Shown: positions 23,685 to 31,663 of the stretch, in pieces | Layout of the letters: each line of letters starts with the position of its first letter | Position numbering within the stretch: position 1 is the first letter of the stretch | NCBI RefSeq assembly: GCF_009758175.1 | Contig: NZ_WRPM01000063.1 | Location: 1-37,540, forward strand | DNA: 37,540 nt | Direction of reading: 5' to 3' | DNA from: Nesterenkonia alkaliphila | GTDB lineage: Bacteria; Actinomycetota; Actinomycetes; Actinomycetales; Micrococcaceae | Made by a program: the position numbers and the translations under genes | Notes under the pieces: generated by a model | Databases searched by the model: none | Seen by the model: the letters and a program-made list of their open reading frames with translations, nothing else | What the model was told of the DNA's origin: nothing

Positions 23685-26197
23685 TGCCACCGGACGACGG
23701 GGCTTCGACGTCGAGGCCTGTCATTCTGGGAAGGATCGCCGCACCGCGACCAATTCGACCGCCCAGAGGTGGCGGAGGGCGTGCTCGTTTCGCAGACCCC
23801 GAGGCGCGGTCCCGGCGTATCGACCTACGCTTCGATGAAGCGAGTGCCGCCCTCGGCGACCAGATTCAGATATCCGAGTCGATCCACGCGGCCGATCCTC
23901 AGCTGGTCTTGGTTTTCGAAGCGCTTGACGAGCAGCTTGACCTAAGTGCCGTAGCCGAGAAGGTCGGCATTGAGATCCTCGTTGAGGCTGAGAATGCGAT
24001 ATCACCCGACGATGATTTCCAACTCGTCAGTCAGCAACCGCGGAATCCGTACATCTCCTCATGTCTCCACGCCGTCTGCACGAATCAGCAAGCATTCAAC
24101 AATTTGCTTTCTTTATGGCGTGCCTGGAGGGAGACTGAGCAGCTTCCTCGGGGCTACTCGCCGCTGCGCGACCTCTTCGCGCATCTGAAAGACATACGGC
24201 CGTGGGGGCCGCAAGATCGGCTCAGAACGATCGACTGGGACGAGTACTTCGCCGGGCGCATTGACGACCGACCACACAACATTGAGATTGAACTGTGGTA
24301 TCGACGCAGCTCCCGAACACGCGAAGAGAGCCAGCGTCAGGTTACCGCCCTCATCGAGCAAGCGGGTGGTCAAGTCACAACGACCGCAATCATCGACCAG
24401 ATCGGCTACCACGGTCTCAAGTGCACCGTCCCAACTCAGATGCTCCGCGACCTCGCTTCGGGCAATCATGACGCCGTACGCGTCGTCAGATCGACTAACG
24501 TGATGTATTTGCGCGTGGCCGGACAAGCCCTACCGGTTGTCGGCCCGCCGACCGACGTGCAGGGTCAGACCGATGGTGAGAGGTCAACAGGCGATCCGGT
24601 CCTCTGCCTTCTGGACGGCGCCCCGGCAGCAAACCACCCCCTGCTCCGCGACCGAGTCATCGTCCATGACCCCGACGACCTGCTTGGCAGAGCCACTGTC
24701 GACGAACTCAGGCACGGGACATGGATGACCTCGGTAGCGGTGTGGGGGGACCGCGGAGCAAACGAGCTGCCGGCCAGACGCCCTGTACTTGTCCGTCCGG
24801 TCCTGACCCCCGCCGATGACACGCTCAACCGATCCGAGGAACTACCGCCGACCGAGTTGGTTCCCGATCTGATGTGGCGCACCTTCCGCGAGTTGTTCGA
24901 AGGTACTGACACTCAGCCCGCGGCGGGTGAGAGCATCGCCATTGTCAATATCTCGATAGGTGACCCGGCATCGCCTTTCGACACGATCTTGTCCTCGTGG
25001 TCGCGGATGATCGACTGGCTGAGCTACGAGTACGGCGTGGTCGTGATCGTGTCAGCGGGAAACCATCCGAATCTCACACTGAGCCCGACAACATCGAGCG
25101 AAGTCGCCGCATTAAGTGGCGCTGACCGACGCCAAGCCATACTTGACGCGCTACACCGACAACAGAACGAGCGCAGGCTCCTGGCGCCAGCAGAGTCCGT
25201 CAACGCTCTCAGTGTCGGTGCGATTCATGACGATGCCTCGTCCGCCGCGCCGCAGGGCTACGCCGTCGATCCCACCGACGGCCTGCTATCTATCAGCCCC
25301 GTCTCGCCTACTGGGAGCGGGTATCGCAGGAGCATCAAGCCAGACCTCGCTGCCAACGGCGGTCGCGTGTTCTTCCGCGACGGCTTCACTGCTCAGGAAT
25401 CCGTCGCCTTCACGGGCGTCTCTGCACTCGGACCTGGCATTCGAGTCGCGACACCCACCCAGTTCCGCGAGACACACATCGCTGGAACGAGCCCTGCCGC
25501 CGCGTTGGTCTCGAAGCGGGCCGCACGCCTTCATGACGTGATCGACGAGATCACCGCGGGCGTTCCCATTACCCGCAGGCAGCGAGCCTCGGCGATCAAG
25601 GCGCTCCTGGTTCATGGATCGGCCTGGCCGCAGGATCTGGCCCACCACCCGATACCAGCAGAGATCGCTCTCGGCAATGGAGCTGCTGTTCGCGACTACG
25701 CCGACGGCTGCGCCACCAACGAGGCCGTAGTCATCTTCCTTGGGACCATCGGAGCTGCTGAGGAACAAGAACTCCTCTTTCCGTTGCCAGACGGATTGAG
25801 CGTTCGCGAGACGAAGCGCATCGATGCGACCCTTGCGTGGCTCACGCCAGTGAACTGGCGGCACCGGCAATACCGCAAGGCCGCGCTGTCGTTCGTCAAA
25901 CCGGCGGGATCGATTCCAGCGTTGGGGACGCCGAGTGGTCTGGCGTCGGACGTGACGACGCGAGGCGCATCTTCTGTTCAACACCAGTCTTGGGAGATGG
26001 AGAAGGCCTTTGCCTCTGGGCAGGGTTCGAGTATGGCCGTCCGTGTCAAGTGCTACGAGCAGGCAGGTGGGCTGCTCGGTGAACGTGTCGACTTCGCCGT
26101 CGCTCTCTCACTGTGGGTTGCTCCCGCCCTCAATGTCGACGTGTACAGCCAGGTTAGGACACAGGTTGAAACTCGCGTGCCCATCCTGCCGCAGTGA
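23684..26197 (+). CDS. ietS: Subtilisin-like serine protease (S8) of an IetAS-type defence pair
   Basis: An 837-residue cytoplasmic protein without a signal peptide. Residues 1 to about 290 form an N-terminal region that I do not recognise, probably regulatory or substrate-binding. The subtilase core follows: catalytic D311 (LLDGAPAANHP), H344 (RHGTWMTSVA), oxyanion N460 (VSAGNH) and S603 (AGTSPAAALVS). The spacing is normal for S8 enzymes except for an insert of about 110 residues between N460 and S603. Residues about 690-837 make a C-terminal beta-rich domain. The absence of a secretion signal and the coupling to an AAA ATPase distinguish it from secreted subtilases and fit IetS. The stop codon lies 36 nt from the stop of the convergent OLD gene. 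Confidence 0.85.
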   Translation: MPPDDGASTSRPVILGRIAAPRPIRPPRGGGGRARFADPEARSRRIDLRFDEASAALGDQIQISESIHAADPQLVLVFEALDEQLDLSAVAEKVGIEILVEAENAISPDDDFQLVSQQPRNPYISSCLHAVCTNQQAFNNLLSLWRAWRETEQLPRGYSPLRDLFAHLKDIRPWGPQDRLRTIDWDEYFAGRIDDRPHNIEIELWYRRSSRTREESQRQVTALIEQAGGQVTTTAIIDQIGYHGLKCTVPTQMLRDLASGNHDAVRVVRSTNVMYLRVAGQALPVVGPPTDVQGQTDGERSTGDPVLCLLDGAPAANHPLLRDRVIVHDPDDLLGRATVDELRHGTWMTSVAVWGDRGANELPARRPVLVRPVLTPADDTLNRSEELPPTELVPDLMWRTFRELFEGTDTQPAAGESIAIVNISIGDPASPFDTILSSWSRMIDWLSYEYGVVVIVSAGNHPNLTLSPTTSSEVAALSGADRRQAILDALHRQQNERRLLAPAESVNALSVGAIHDDASSAAPQGYAVDPTDGLLSISPVSPTGSGYRRSIKPDLAANGGRVFFRDGFTAQESVAFTGVSALGPGIRVATPTQFRETHIAGTSPAAALVSKRAARLHDVIDEITAGVPITRRQRASAIKALLVHGSAWPQDLAHHPIPAEIALGNGAAVRDYADGCATNEAVVIFLGTIGAAEEQELLFPLPDGLSVRETKRIDATLAWLTPVNWRHRQYRKAALSFVKPAGSIPALGTPSGLASDVTTRGASSVQHQSWEMEKAFASGQGSSMAVRVKCYEQAGGLLGERVDFAVALSLWVAPALNVDVYSQVRTQVETRVPILPQ

Positions 26198-26208
26198 TTG
26201 CTTCACTG
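26192..26208. terminator. Possible weak bidirectional hairpin between protease and OLD genes
   Basis: CAGTGA-TTGCT-TCACTG is a perfect 6-bp stem overlapping the protease stop codon. There is no run of T on either side, so it is at best a weak terminator. Confidence 0.25.
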
Positions 26209-26233
26209 TCCTGAGACCGAGCCCAGAGGGCGG

Positions 26234-28540
26234 CTAACTCGACTGGACGGCATTGGTGACGCCATAGCTCAGGGCGTAGAGGCGATCCCGGAGAGCCTGA
26301 GGATCGGGGAGTGTCGAACGCGGCTCATCAGCAAGTCTGAAGTCCCGCTGAATCTTGCGAATGTCATCGAGAACCTTGTCTGCTTCAGCCGCATCCCGTG
26401 GAAGCTGAGCGGTCAGGTTCTCCAGCAGTGCGGTTACCTCGTTCTTGCGGATGTTGTTCGGGTGGTCCGCAATGAAGTTCTTACGAAGACGCTTGATGAT
26501 GGTGGAGATCTTGGCGTGGGCATGGTTACGCATTGCCTCGCGTTGCTTGGATTCGATCAGGGCGAGGGTAGGTCGGAAGTTCTCGTACAGCTCCCGCTGA
26601 GCCTTGAGCGTGGCTTTGCTGTCAAGGGCGAGGTCGATCACTGACCTCGCGAAGGGTACCTTTTCGACCTCTAGCGGCCGTTTGAGATCACCCTTCTGGC
26701 TGGCTTCGACTGCCGCCTTCTGTAGTAGCTTGAAGGTCTTCTCACCCTTGACTGTCTTCACGTCGGACCAATTCGCCAGGAAGGCTTCCGCTTGGTCACG
26801 GGGAAGGACCGTTTGAGCGAGCTTCTTGATGGCCTCGTTCGCAAGTGAAATCGGAACAAGATCCTCCAACTCCACGATGCCTTCACGGTCCTCCCCGTCT
26901 ATCGTGGCAGCGACCGTGAACATCAGAGACTCCGGCAGGAGTCCCTTCATGGCTCTAACATCTTCGATGGCCTTCAGGCCGTCCGTGTCGTTGTCAACAA
27001 GGACGAGCACCGCCGGCTTATCTTCGTCGCGGCCGCGAGCGAGGTGGACCATGTATGAGACGTTGCCCGCGCCGCCGCAGGGCACCAGGGTGAGGGTGTT
27101 CAGGTCGAGCGCGTCGCCATCGGGAGAGACCTTGCGGGCGATGGCGCTGGCACCCGCGAGAAGTATCGGGTCGGCCTGGCCTTCAAGCATGAGATTGCAG
27201 GAACTGATGAAGGTCGTCTCGGCGACGAAACCGCCAAGGGACGAACGAAGCGGCTCATAGTGATTGCGTCCCGCGTTGTTAACTACGCGAGTCCCTTCCT
27301 CGCCGTCGCCCTTCTCCAGAACCCGGATTCGTTCGGCATGGTTCTTATCGATCAGAAACGGCGAGTGCGTTACGTACACGACTTGCACGGGCGTTGTCCG
27401 ATCGTCCTCGGGATGCGCGAATGCCCGGAAGATCCGCAGTAGATCCTGCTGTCCGGAGTTTGACAAGAAGGCATCGGGCTCATCCATGAGGAGGATCTCG
27501 CCATCATCCGCCGTGTGCGATAGGTACTGCACGAAGTAGCTGAGGAAGTACTTGAGGCCCTGGCTTCGCTCCTTGAACGTATAGTCACTGCCTGTGCGGT
27601 CGCGGATCGTGAAAACAAGGTCGAAATCGCGCAGTCGGAGTCGCAAGGCAAAATCTCTGTCTTGAGTCCACCACCGTCTGAAGTTAAGAGAGTCCGCAAG
27701 CTTGCGGTTCATCTTGTCAACGAGCGCCTCGGCATAGCCCTCAGACGTGTGTACGGCGTTCTTCAACTCGGCAAACTCGGATGGTGTGATGCCGGCAACG
27801 TCGATCAACAACCGACGAGCCAAGTCCCACTGGTCGATTAGATCTTGGTCAGGCGTGCCATCTTTGCCGTCATAGGCGGGGCGGGTTCCACTGCCCGGTG
27901 TTTCTTCAAGCGCCTCGGGGTTGTCGCGAACGAACAGCATCCGCGAGAGCCAACCTTGCCTGGTTCGGTTCGTCCTCGAGTGGTCCCCCGCCAGATACGC
28001 GATCTCGACGCTGTCAGGTAGAGGTATCCGAGCGTCGATCCTGAAGGACTTTGGCAGTTCCAGCGCGTCCGGAACCTCATCCAGCTCGACCAGTTCGTCG
28101 CCGAGATAGATGACGATGCGGTCATGGAAACGGAACAGGTGGAAGGAATCGACTTCTGTAGCTTCCCACTCCTGCAGGCCGAGGATGACCTCGGCTTGCT
28201 CTGGCGTCAAGTCTGCGAACTCTCCTCCGAATTCTGGCAGCTCGGGTGCGTTGTCTTCGTTGAACTCCGTGGAGTACCGGCAGAAGTCGCGTTTGACGTA
28301 ACCTTCGCCCGTGAGAAGGGCCTCGATGGCACTGAGTAGCTGGCTCTTTCCCGCTTCATTCGCGCCCACCACCGTCGTTACTTCGGGTTCCAGCGGGACT
28401 CGCACGAAAGGAAAAAACAGCTCTTCCGCACCAAGCTGGTCCCACGGATCAGGACGCGCGGTGTCATCCTCCCGGCTCTTTCGGAGGTAGTCGAAGTTGA
28501 ACGACCGGAAGAACCGGATGTACAAGGTCGTCAGTCTCAT
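26234..28540 (-). CDS. OLD-family ATP-dependent endonuclease (ABC-type ATPase + TOPRIM)
   Basis: A 768-residue protein. The N-terminal ATPase holds Walker A GANEAGKS (59-66), a signature-like KERSQGLKYF (323-332), Walker B ILLMDEPDA (349-357; D353, E354) and an H-loop VTHSPFLI (390-397). The TOPRIM domain shows the first glutamate in LMLEGQADPIL (E453), the acidic DND(TD)G motif (D516, D518) and a later acidic E-L-E-D motif (557-560). The last 200 residues are helical. Such OLD nucleases cut DNA and act in phage exclusion, alone (class 1, as P2 Old) or with a UvrD-like helicase (Gabija). No UvrD-like gene is adjacent, so this is a stand-alone OLD. ATG 28540 is preceded by GGAG. It converges on the IetAS-type pair. 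Confidence 0.88.
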   Translation of the reverse strand: MRLTTLYIRFFRSFNFDYLRKSREDDTARPDPWDQLGAEELFFPFVRVPLEPEVTTVVGANEAGKSQLLSAIEALLTGEGYVKRDFCRYSTEFNEDNAPELPEFGGEFADLTPEQAEVILGLQEWEATEVDSFHLFRFHDRIVIYLGDELVELDEVPDALELPKSFRIDARIPLPDSVEIAYLAGDHSRTNRTRQGWLSRMLFVRDNPEALEETPGSGTRPAYDGKDGTPDQDLIDQWDLARRLLIDVAGITPSEFAELKNAVHTSEGYAEALVDKMNRKLADSLNFRRWWTQDRDFALRLRLRDFDLVFTIRDRTGSDYTFKERSQGLKYFLSYFVQYLSHTADDGEILLMDEPDAFLSNSGQQDLLRIFRAFAHPEDDRTTPVQVVYVTHSPFLIDKNHAERIRVLEKGDGEEGTRVVNNAGRNHYEPLRSSLGGFVAETTFISSCNLMLEGQADPILLAGASAIARKVSPDGDALDLNTLTLVPCGGAGNVSYMVHLARGRDEDKPAVLVLVDNDTDGLKAIEDVRAMKGLLPESLMFTVAATIDGEDREGIVELEDLVPISLANEAIKKLAQTVLPRDQAEAFLANWSDVKTVKGEKTFKLLQKAAVEASQKGDLKRPLEVEKVPFARSVIDLALDSKATLKAQRELYENFRPTLALIESKQREAMRNHAHAKISTIIKRLRKNFIADHPNNIRKNEVTALLENLTAQLPRDAAEADKVLDDIRKIQRDFRLADEPRSTLPDPQALRDRLYALSYGVTNAVQSS

Positions 28541-28719
28541 CGGTCGCTCCTACCCGTCGTTGCGCACGGCCGAGGCGACCGTGCTCTTAGGGTATCGAGA
28601 TGCGTCGGCATCGATGCCGAGATCGGAGTCGGGGCACAACGTGTCGCGGCCCTACGGTCGTGCCTGCGATGCAAGTGCCACCCGGACAGAACCTTGTCAC
28701 GGGCTGGACACCGACCGCA

Positions 28720-29154
28720 CTAGCGTGGACGACCATGGGCGTCGCGCGTGGCGACTCCTCGGCCGAGGAGGTAGCGACGAACGGTACCTGCGGAGAACCC
28801 GAGATTGGTGCCAACACGTTCGAGCGACTCGCCCGCCGCGTACCGGCGCACCATCTCGTCTACGTCGCAGGCGGACGGTGTCGCGCGCCGCAACCGCACG
28901 CCGCGGGCACGAAGCAGGGCCGCTAGTCGTTGCCGGCTGACGTCAAGGTCAGCGGCAATCTCGCCGAGCGTCGCTCCGGCCTCGTAGCGAACCTCAGCTG
29001 CAAGCAGGACCGCCTCGCTGACCCGTGTCTGCTGCCGGATGAGGGGCGGCTCACGGCGAGCGAAACTCTTGGTCCTCTGTCTGATCTGCCAGTGCATCAT
29101 GGCTATGTGAACCAGAGGCGGGGCAAGTTTCGATAGTGCTCCCGTTAGGTCCAC
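28720..29154 (-). CDS. Small HTH protein, resolvase/transposon-type DNA-binding domain
   Basis: Up to 144 residues from GTG 29154; ATG 29100 or 29097 are alternative starts, and none has a clear ribosome site. Two tandem helix-turn-helix units are visible: residues about 57-85 (GATLGEIAADLDVSRQRLAAL) and about 108-133 (GESLERVGTNLGFSAGTVRRYL). Both resemble the HTH_7 or Hin-type domains at the C-terminus of serine recombinases. No catalytic serine-recombinase domain precedes it, so it is either a stand-alone regulator or a remnant of a recombinase. A perfect palindrome lies immediately upstream at 29156-29176. Confidence 0.6.
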   Translation of the reverse strand: MDLTGALSKLAPPLVHIAMMHWQIRQRTKSFARREPPLIRQQTRVSEAVLLAAEVRYEAGATLGEIAADLDVSRQRLAALLRARGVRLRRATPSACDVDEMVRRYAAGESLERVGTNLGFSAGTVRRYLLGRGVATRDAHGRPR

Positions 29155-29155
29155 A

Positions 29156-29176
29156 AATGTTCTGTCTCAGAACATT
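29156..29176. repeat. Perfect 9-bp inverted repeat upstream of the HTH gene
   Basis: AATGTTCTG and CAGAACATT flank the 3-nt centre TCT. The GTG of the HTH gene (29154) directly abuts it. It may be the operator of that gene or a recombination site. Its inner nine bases (TCTGTCTCA at 29161-29169) recur inverted as TGAGACAGA at 31142-31150. Confidence 0.6.
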
Positions 29177-29347
29177 GGAAACACCCTGAACCCATGGTGT
29201 GGCTTCGTTCGCTTGGTGGCGGGGTTTTTGCAGCGCTCCGTGGCGGTCTTGTTGCCGCGATCACGCAGGACTGGCTGCAGGTAGGTGTCGCGGTCTGAAC
29301 CGAGATGGGTGCGCCCGGTCGGGGCCGTTTGGATCGCTGCCGCTACG

Positions 29348-29950
29348 TCAGAGTCCGAAGGCTCCGCCGCTGACGAGGATCGCGATGCCGAGGCCGATGA
29401 GAACGATGGGGAAGAGGATGTGCTCCCAGCGTTCGAGCACTTCGGCGATCGGGGGGCGGGTGGCGACGAACTTTGCCAGGGCCACCAGGACCGCGACGAG
29501 CGCGAGGAAGACGATGCAGTAGGCGACTACTGCGAGAGGTTCCACGCTGAGGAAGACAGGGGTGTAGACGCCGATGTTGTCGCCGCCGTTGGCAAGGGTG
29601 ACGCCTGCGACTGTCCATACGCCGACCTTCTTGTCGGCAACCTTGGCCTCGTCGTCATCGTCGTCATCGTCTCCGCGCCAGGCCTGCCATGCGGCCCAGA
29701 GGCCGAGGCCCAGAGGGATGAGACCGAAGTACGGGATGGCTGCCGAGGGCAGGAATGCTCCGGCACCGATGGTCACCAGGACCGCGGCACCGAGGATGCC
29801 GGCGAATCCGAGGTACTGGCCGGCCAGAATGCGGGCGGTAGTGCCGCGCTGGCCTGCCCCTCGCGCGAAGAAGAGGGAGAGCACGATGATGTCGTCGATG
29901 TTGGTCGCTGCGAACAGGCCCATCGCCTGCAAGACCGAGGTGAGGATCAT
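29348..29950 (-). CDS. cadD: CadD-type cadmium resistance transporter
   Basis: A 200-residue membrane protein with about five hydrophobic segments. The first one holds the family motif ATNIDDIIVLSLFF (about 13-26), and a second TLANGGDNIGVYTPVF motif lies at about residues 118-133. Between them is a cytoplasmic loop with a run of seven aspartates, which may bind metal. These two motifs are typical of CadD, which mediates cadmium resistance or binding, and of the wider LysE-like fold. ATG 29950 is chosen because GGAGGG lies just before it and it overlaps the CmtR stop (ATGA, 29947-29950). The longer frame to 30004 would run well into the regulator. Confidence 0.85.
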   Translation of the reverse strand: MILTSVLQAMGLFAATNIDDIIVLSLFFARGAGQRGTTARILAGQYLGFAGILGAAVLVTIGAGAFLPSAAIPYFGLIPLGLGLWAAWQAWRGDDDDDDDEAKVADKKVGVWTVAGVTLANGGDNIGVYTPVFLSVEPLAVVAYCIVFLALVAVLVALAKFVATRPPIAEVLERWEHILFPIVLIGLGIAILVSGGAFGL

Positions 29951-30306
29951 GCGCCCTCCCCAGCTGCGTCGCATCCGGGAAGCGAGCAGGCGGGATCGAT
30001 GCACGGGGCGTCTTCGTCCACTGCCAGGGTGGCATCGACCAGTGCCGTCAGCGCCTGCGCCAGGTGCGAATCGGCGATCTCATATCGTGTCCGACGACCC
30101 TCGGGCTCGGAGACGACGATCCCGCAATCGCGCAGGCATGCCAGGTGGTTGGACACGTTCGGGCGTGTCAGGTCCAGATCTCGGGCCAGTTCCGCCGGGT
30201 AAGCGGGATGGTCGAGCAGGGTCAAGATGATCCGGGATCGAGTGGGGTCGGCCAGTGCACGACCCAGGCGGTTCATCACGTCGAGACGCGAAGCAATAGT
30301 CAGCAT
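29947..30306 (-). CDS. cmtR: CmtR-type cadmium/lead-sensing ArsR-family repressor
   Basis: A 119-residue ArsR/SmtB winged-helix protein. The recognition region is PAELARDLDLTRPNVSNHLACLRDCGIV. Cysteines stand at C57, C61 and C102, exactly the positions of the Cd/Pb ligands of Mycobacterium tuberculosis CmtR; C107 and C112 follow. ATG 30306 gives a protein one residue longer than that CmtR. Its stop overlaps the cadD start by 4 nt, so repressor and transporter form one operon induced by metal. Function as a Cd(II)/Pb(II) sensor follows from these ligands. Confidence 0.9.
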   Translation of the reverse strand: MLTIASRLDVMNRLGRALADPTRSRIILTLLDHPAYPAELARDLDLTRPNVSNHLACLRDCGIVVSEPEGRRTRYEIADSHLAQALTALVDATLAVDEDAPCIDPACSLPGCDAAGEGA

Positions 30307-30308
30307 GA

Positions 30309-30334
30309 ACTGAACTATACAGCGCGCACTGAAC
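30309..30334. promoter_or_regulatory. Putative CmtR control region
   Basis: ACTGAAC occurs twice in direct orientation (30309-30315 and 30328-30334), with TATAC between, just upstream of the cmtR start. ArsR repressors normally bind near their own promoter, but no convincing palindrome was found here. Confidence 0.3.
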
Positions 30335-30710
30335 ACTCGGTCACAGGCGTCAGCCCAGATCGCATGCCCGTAAGGGGGTCGGTCATCGTGCGCGATCGGC
30401 TTCGCCGAGGCCTTGCGCCCTTGTCATCGCTGGGATGCCCGTTTACCCCGCCCGAAGAGAATGCCCGCAGGGGCGCCCTATCTGCTACCCATATCGCCGC
30501 GCAGATCACGACAGCTGCGAGCTAAACCCCCGTGCCCCGCTACCGGTGATAGAGATCTACTTCAGCTCCAGATGACGCCCGGTCGCCGACGGGCGACGGT
30601 CAGTGCGTCTACTGGGAGAAACCTCAATCTCGTGACCGGATCCCGCTGTTGCACCTTCACGGCGGACCAGGCGGAGCTCGCGTCCGGTCTGGGTGCGTAG
30701 CATCGTCCAG
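30335..30710. other. Intergenic region between cmtR and the MazG-like gene
   Basis: About 375 nt with only short frames on either strand, none with recognisable similarity. It presumably carries the divergent promoters of the cadmium operon and of the MazG-like gene. It may include scars of earlier insertions. Confidence 0.4.
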
Positions 30711-31037
30711 ATGCACCTCAACGACATCGCCCTCCGAATCGAGAACCTGTCTATCCAGTACGCCGAGGTGTACGGGATCAACCGTTCTGCCGACTGGGCT
30801 CTCCTCAAACTCACAGAAGAGGTCGGTGAACTCGCCCAAGCCCACCTCACCGCGACCGGTCAGAGCAGAAATCGTGGCCTGAGCACAGAAGAACAGCAGC
30901 AACTCGTGGCCAACGAGCTCGGAGACGTCCTCGGAATGTGCCTGGTCTACGCGAAGCAGCTCGGGATCGACCCAGAAGTGGCCATTGCAGAAAAGTGGTT
31001 CCGCCACGAGAAGGTCCCAGCAGCCTCGCCGGAGTGA
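30711..31037 (+). CDS. MazG-like nucleotide pyrophosphohydrolase
   Basis: A 108-residue all-alpha protein. It shows the metal-binding motifs of the MazG/NTP-PPase superfamily: EEVGELAQAHL (EExxE, about 36-46) and ANELGDVLGMCLVYA (ExxD, about 68-82). Single-domain members hydrolyse non-canonical or surplus NTPs to NMP and pyrophosphate. ATG 30711 is preferred over the frame extension to 30693 because the family begins near MHLNDIALRIENLS. No obvious ribosome site is seen. It stands alone; in mobile DNA such enzymes may be house-cleaning or defence-related. Confidence 0.75.
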   Translation: MHLNDIALRIENLSIQYAEVYGINRSADWALLKLTEEVGELAQAHLTATGQSRNRGLSTEEQQQLVANELGDVLGMCLVYAKQLGIDPEVAIAEKWFRHEKVPAASPE

Positions 31038-31140
31038 TCTCGCGCGTAGGGGCTCTCGAGGAAATAGAGACACTGCTGTGCCCTCAACCCTGGGCGGCCG
31101 GGGTGTCCCTCCGGGCGAGTCTGAGGATTACGACAAGTTA

Positions 31141-31161
31141 GTGAGACAGACCGCGTCTCAC
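31141..31161. repeat. Inverted repeat near the IS481 remnant
   Basis: GTGAGAC-AGACCGC-GTCTCAC is a perfect 7-bp inverted repeat. It contains TGAGACAGA (31142-31150), the inverted match to 29161-29169. It may be a transposon end or a protein-binding site. Confidence 0.45.
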
Positions 31162-31222
31162 CGAGAGGTCATTCCCCATGTCAGCAGATCGCCTGTGTGA
31201 CAAGATCCGCGGGATCCTACAG

Positions 31223-31540
31223 CTAGCAGGGTCGCGACGTGACCGAGGGCGCGACCCCGGTCGCAGCGGCAATCTGGACCTGGCCGAGGCGTTTACGAAG
31301 CCGCAGGGACACGATCCGCTTCGTCACCGCCGGCGAGGTCTTCGCTGGCATCCGGTGAGGACGACTGGAACGATCGGTCATCAGTTCCCCGGCTGCGTAC
31401 CAGGTCGCCCAGCGCTTCACGGTGGGCCAGGCGCATTGGAACCGGGCTGCGACTTCGGAGACCGGAACGCCTTGATCAACGACGAGCTGCGCGACCTTCA
31501 GGCGGTGACGCCGAGTCAGAGCAGCGTTAGCGTGGGACAT
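31223..31540 (-). pseudogene. IS481-family transposase, N-terminal fragment
   Basis: The first about 95 codons encode the HTH part of an IS481 transposase (MSHANAALTRRHRLKVAQLVV, RFQCAWPTVKRWATWY, DRSSRPHRMPAKT, LRLRKRLGQVQIAAATGVAPS). Similarity ends near 31262 and an unrelated tail (VTSRPC) closes the frame at 31223. The DDE catalytic domain is absent, so the enzyme cannot work. Its ATG 31540 has an AGGAGG ribosome site 5 nt upstream. Confidence 0.85.
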
Positions 31541-31661
31541 GGGAGCCTCCTGTGCGTGAGCGGATACCTAGGCAGTTCCACTCCACCGCAGGAGGCTCTC
31601 CATGCGCCAGGCTTCAGATCAGCGAATCACACTGGCTCAACCAACGTCCCCGGTCAGTACA
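31262..31661 (-). mobile_element. Remnant of an IS481-family insertion sequence
   Basis: The remnant runs from the break in transposase similarity (about 31262) to a terminus near 31661. Read outward on the minus strand the terminus is TGTACTGACCGGGGACGTTG, of the TGTACTGACC type found at ends of IS481/IS3-like elements. The opposite end is missing. The terminus directly abuts the coding sequence of the DUF2892 remnant and removed its start codon. Confidence 0.65.
31543..31598 (-). promoter_or_regulatory. Stem sequestering the transposase ribosome site
   Basis: GAGCCTCCTG (31543-31552) and CAGGAGGCTC (31589-31598) are perfectly inverted. On the minus strand one arm holds the AGGAGG of the transposase. 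Transcripts entering from outside the element would form the stem and hide the site, a known way for insertion sequences to resist read-through expression. Confidence 0.5.
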
Positions 31662-31663
31662 TC

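Noticed and set aside
26234-28540. Gabija system
   Set aside because: The OLD-type nuclease could be GajA-like, but no UvrD-like GajB gene is adjacent on either side.
29156-29176. Actinobacterial SOS box
   Set aside because: The half-sites are GTTC...GAAC, not the GAAC...GTTC order and 4-nt spacing of LexA boxes.
29285-30202. 305-codon plus-strand frame opposite cadD and cmtR
   Set aside because: Antisense shadow; the minus strand has CadD motifs and the exact CmtR cysteine positions.
31223-31661. Intact IS481 element
   Set aside because: Only the HTH part of the transposase and one terminus remain; the DDE domain is missing.
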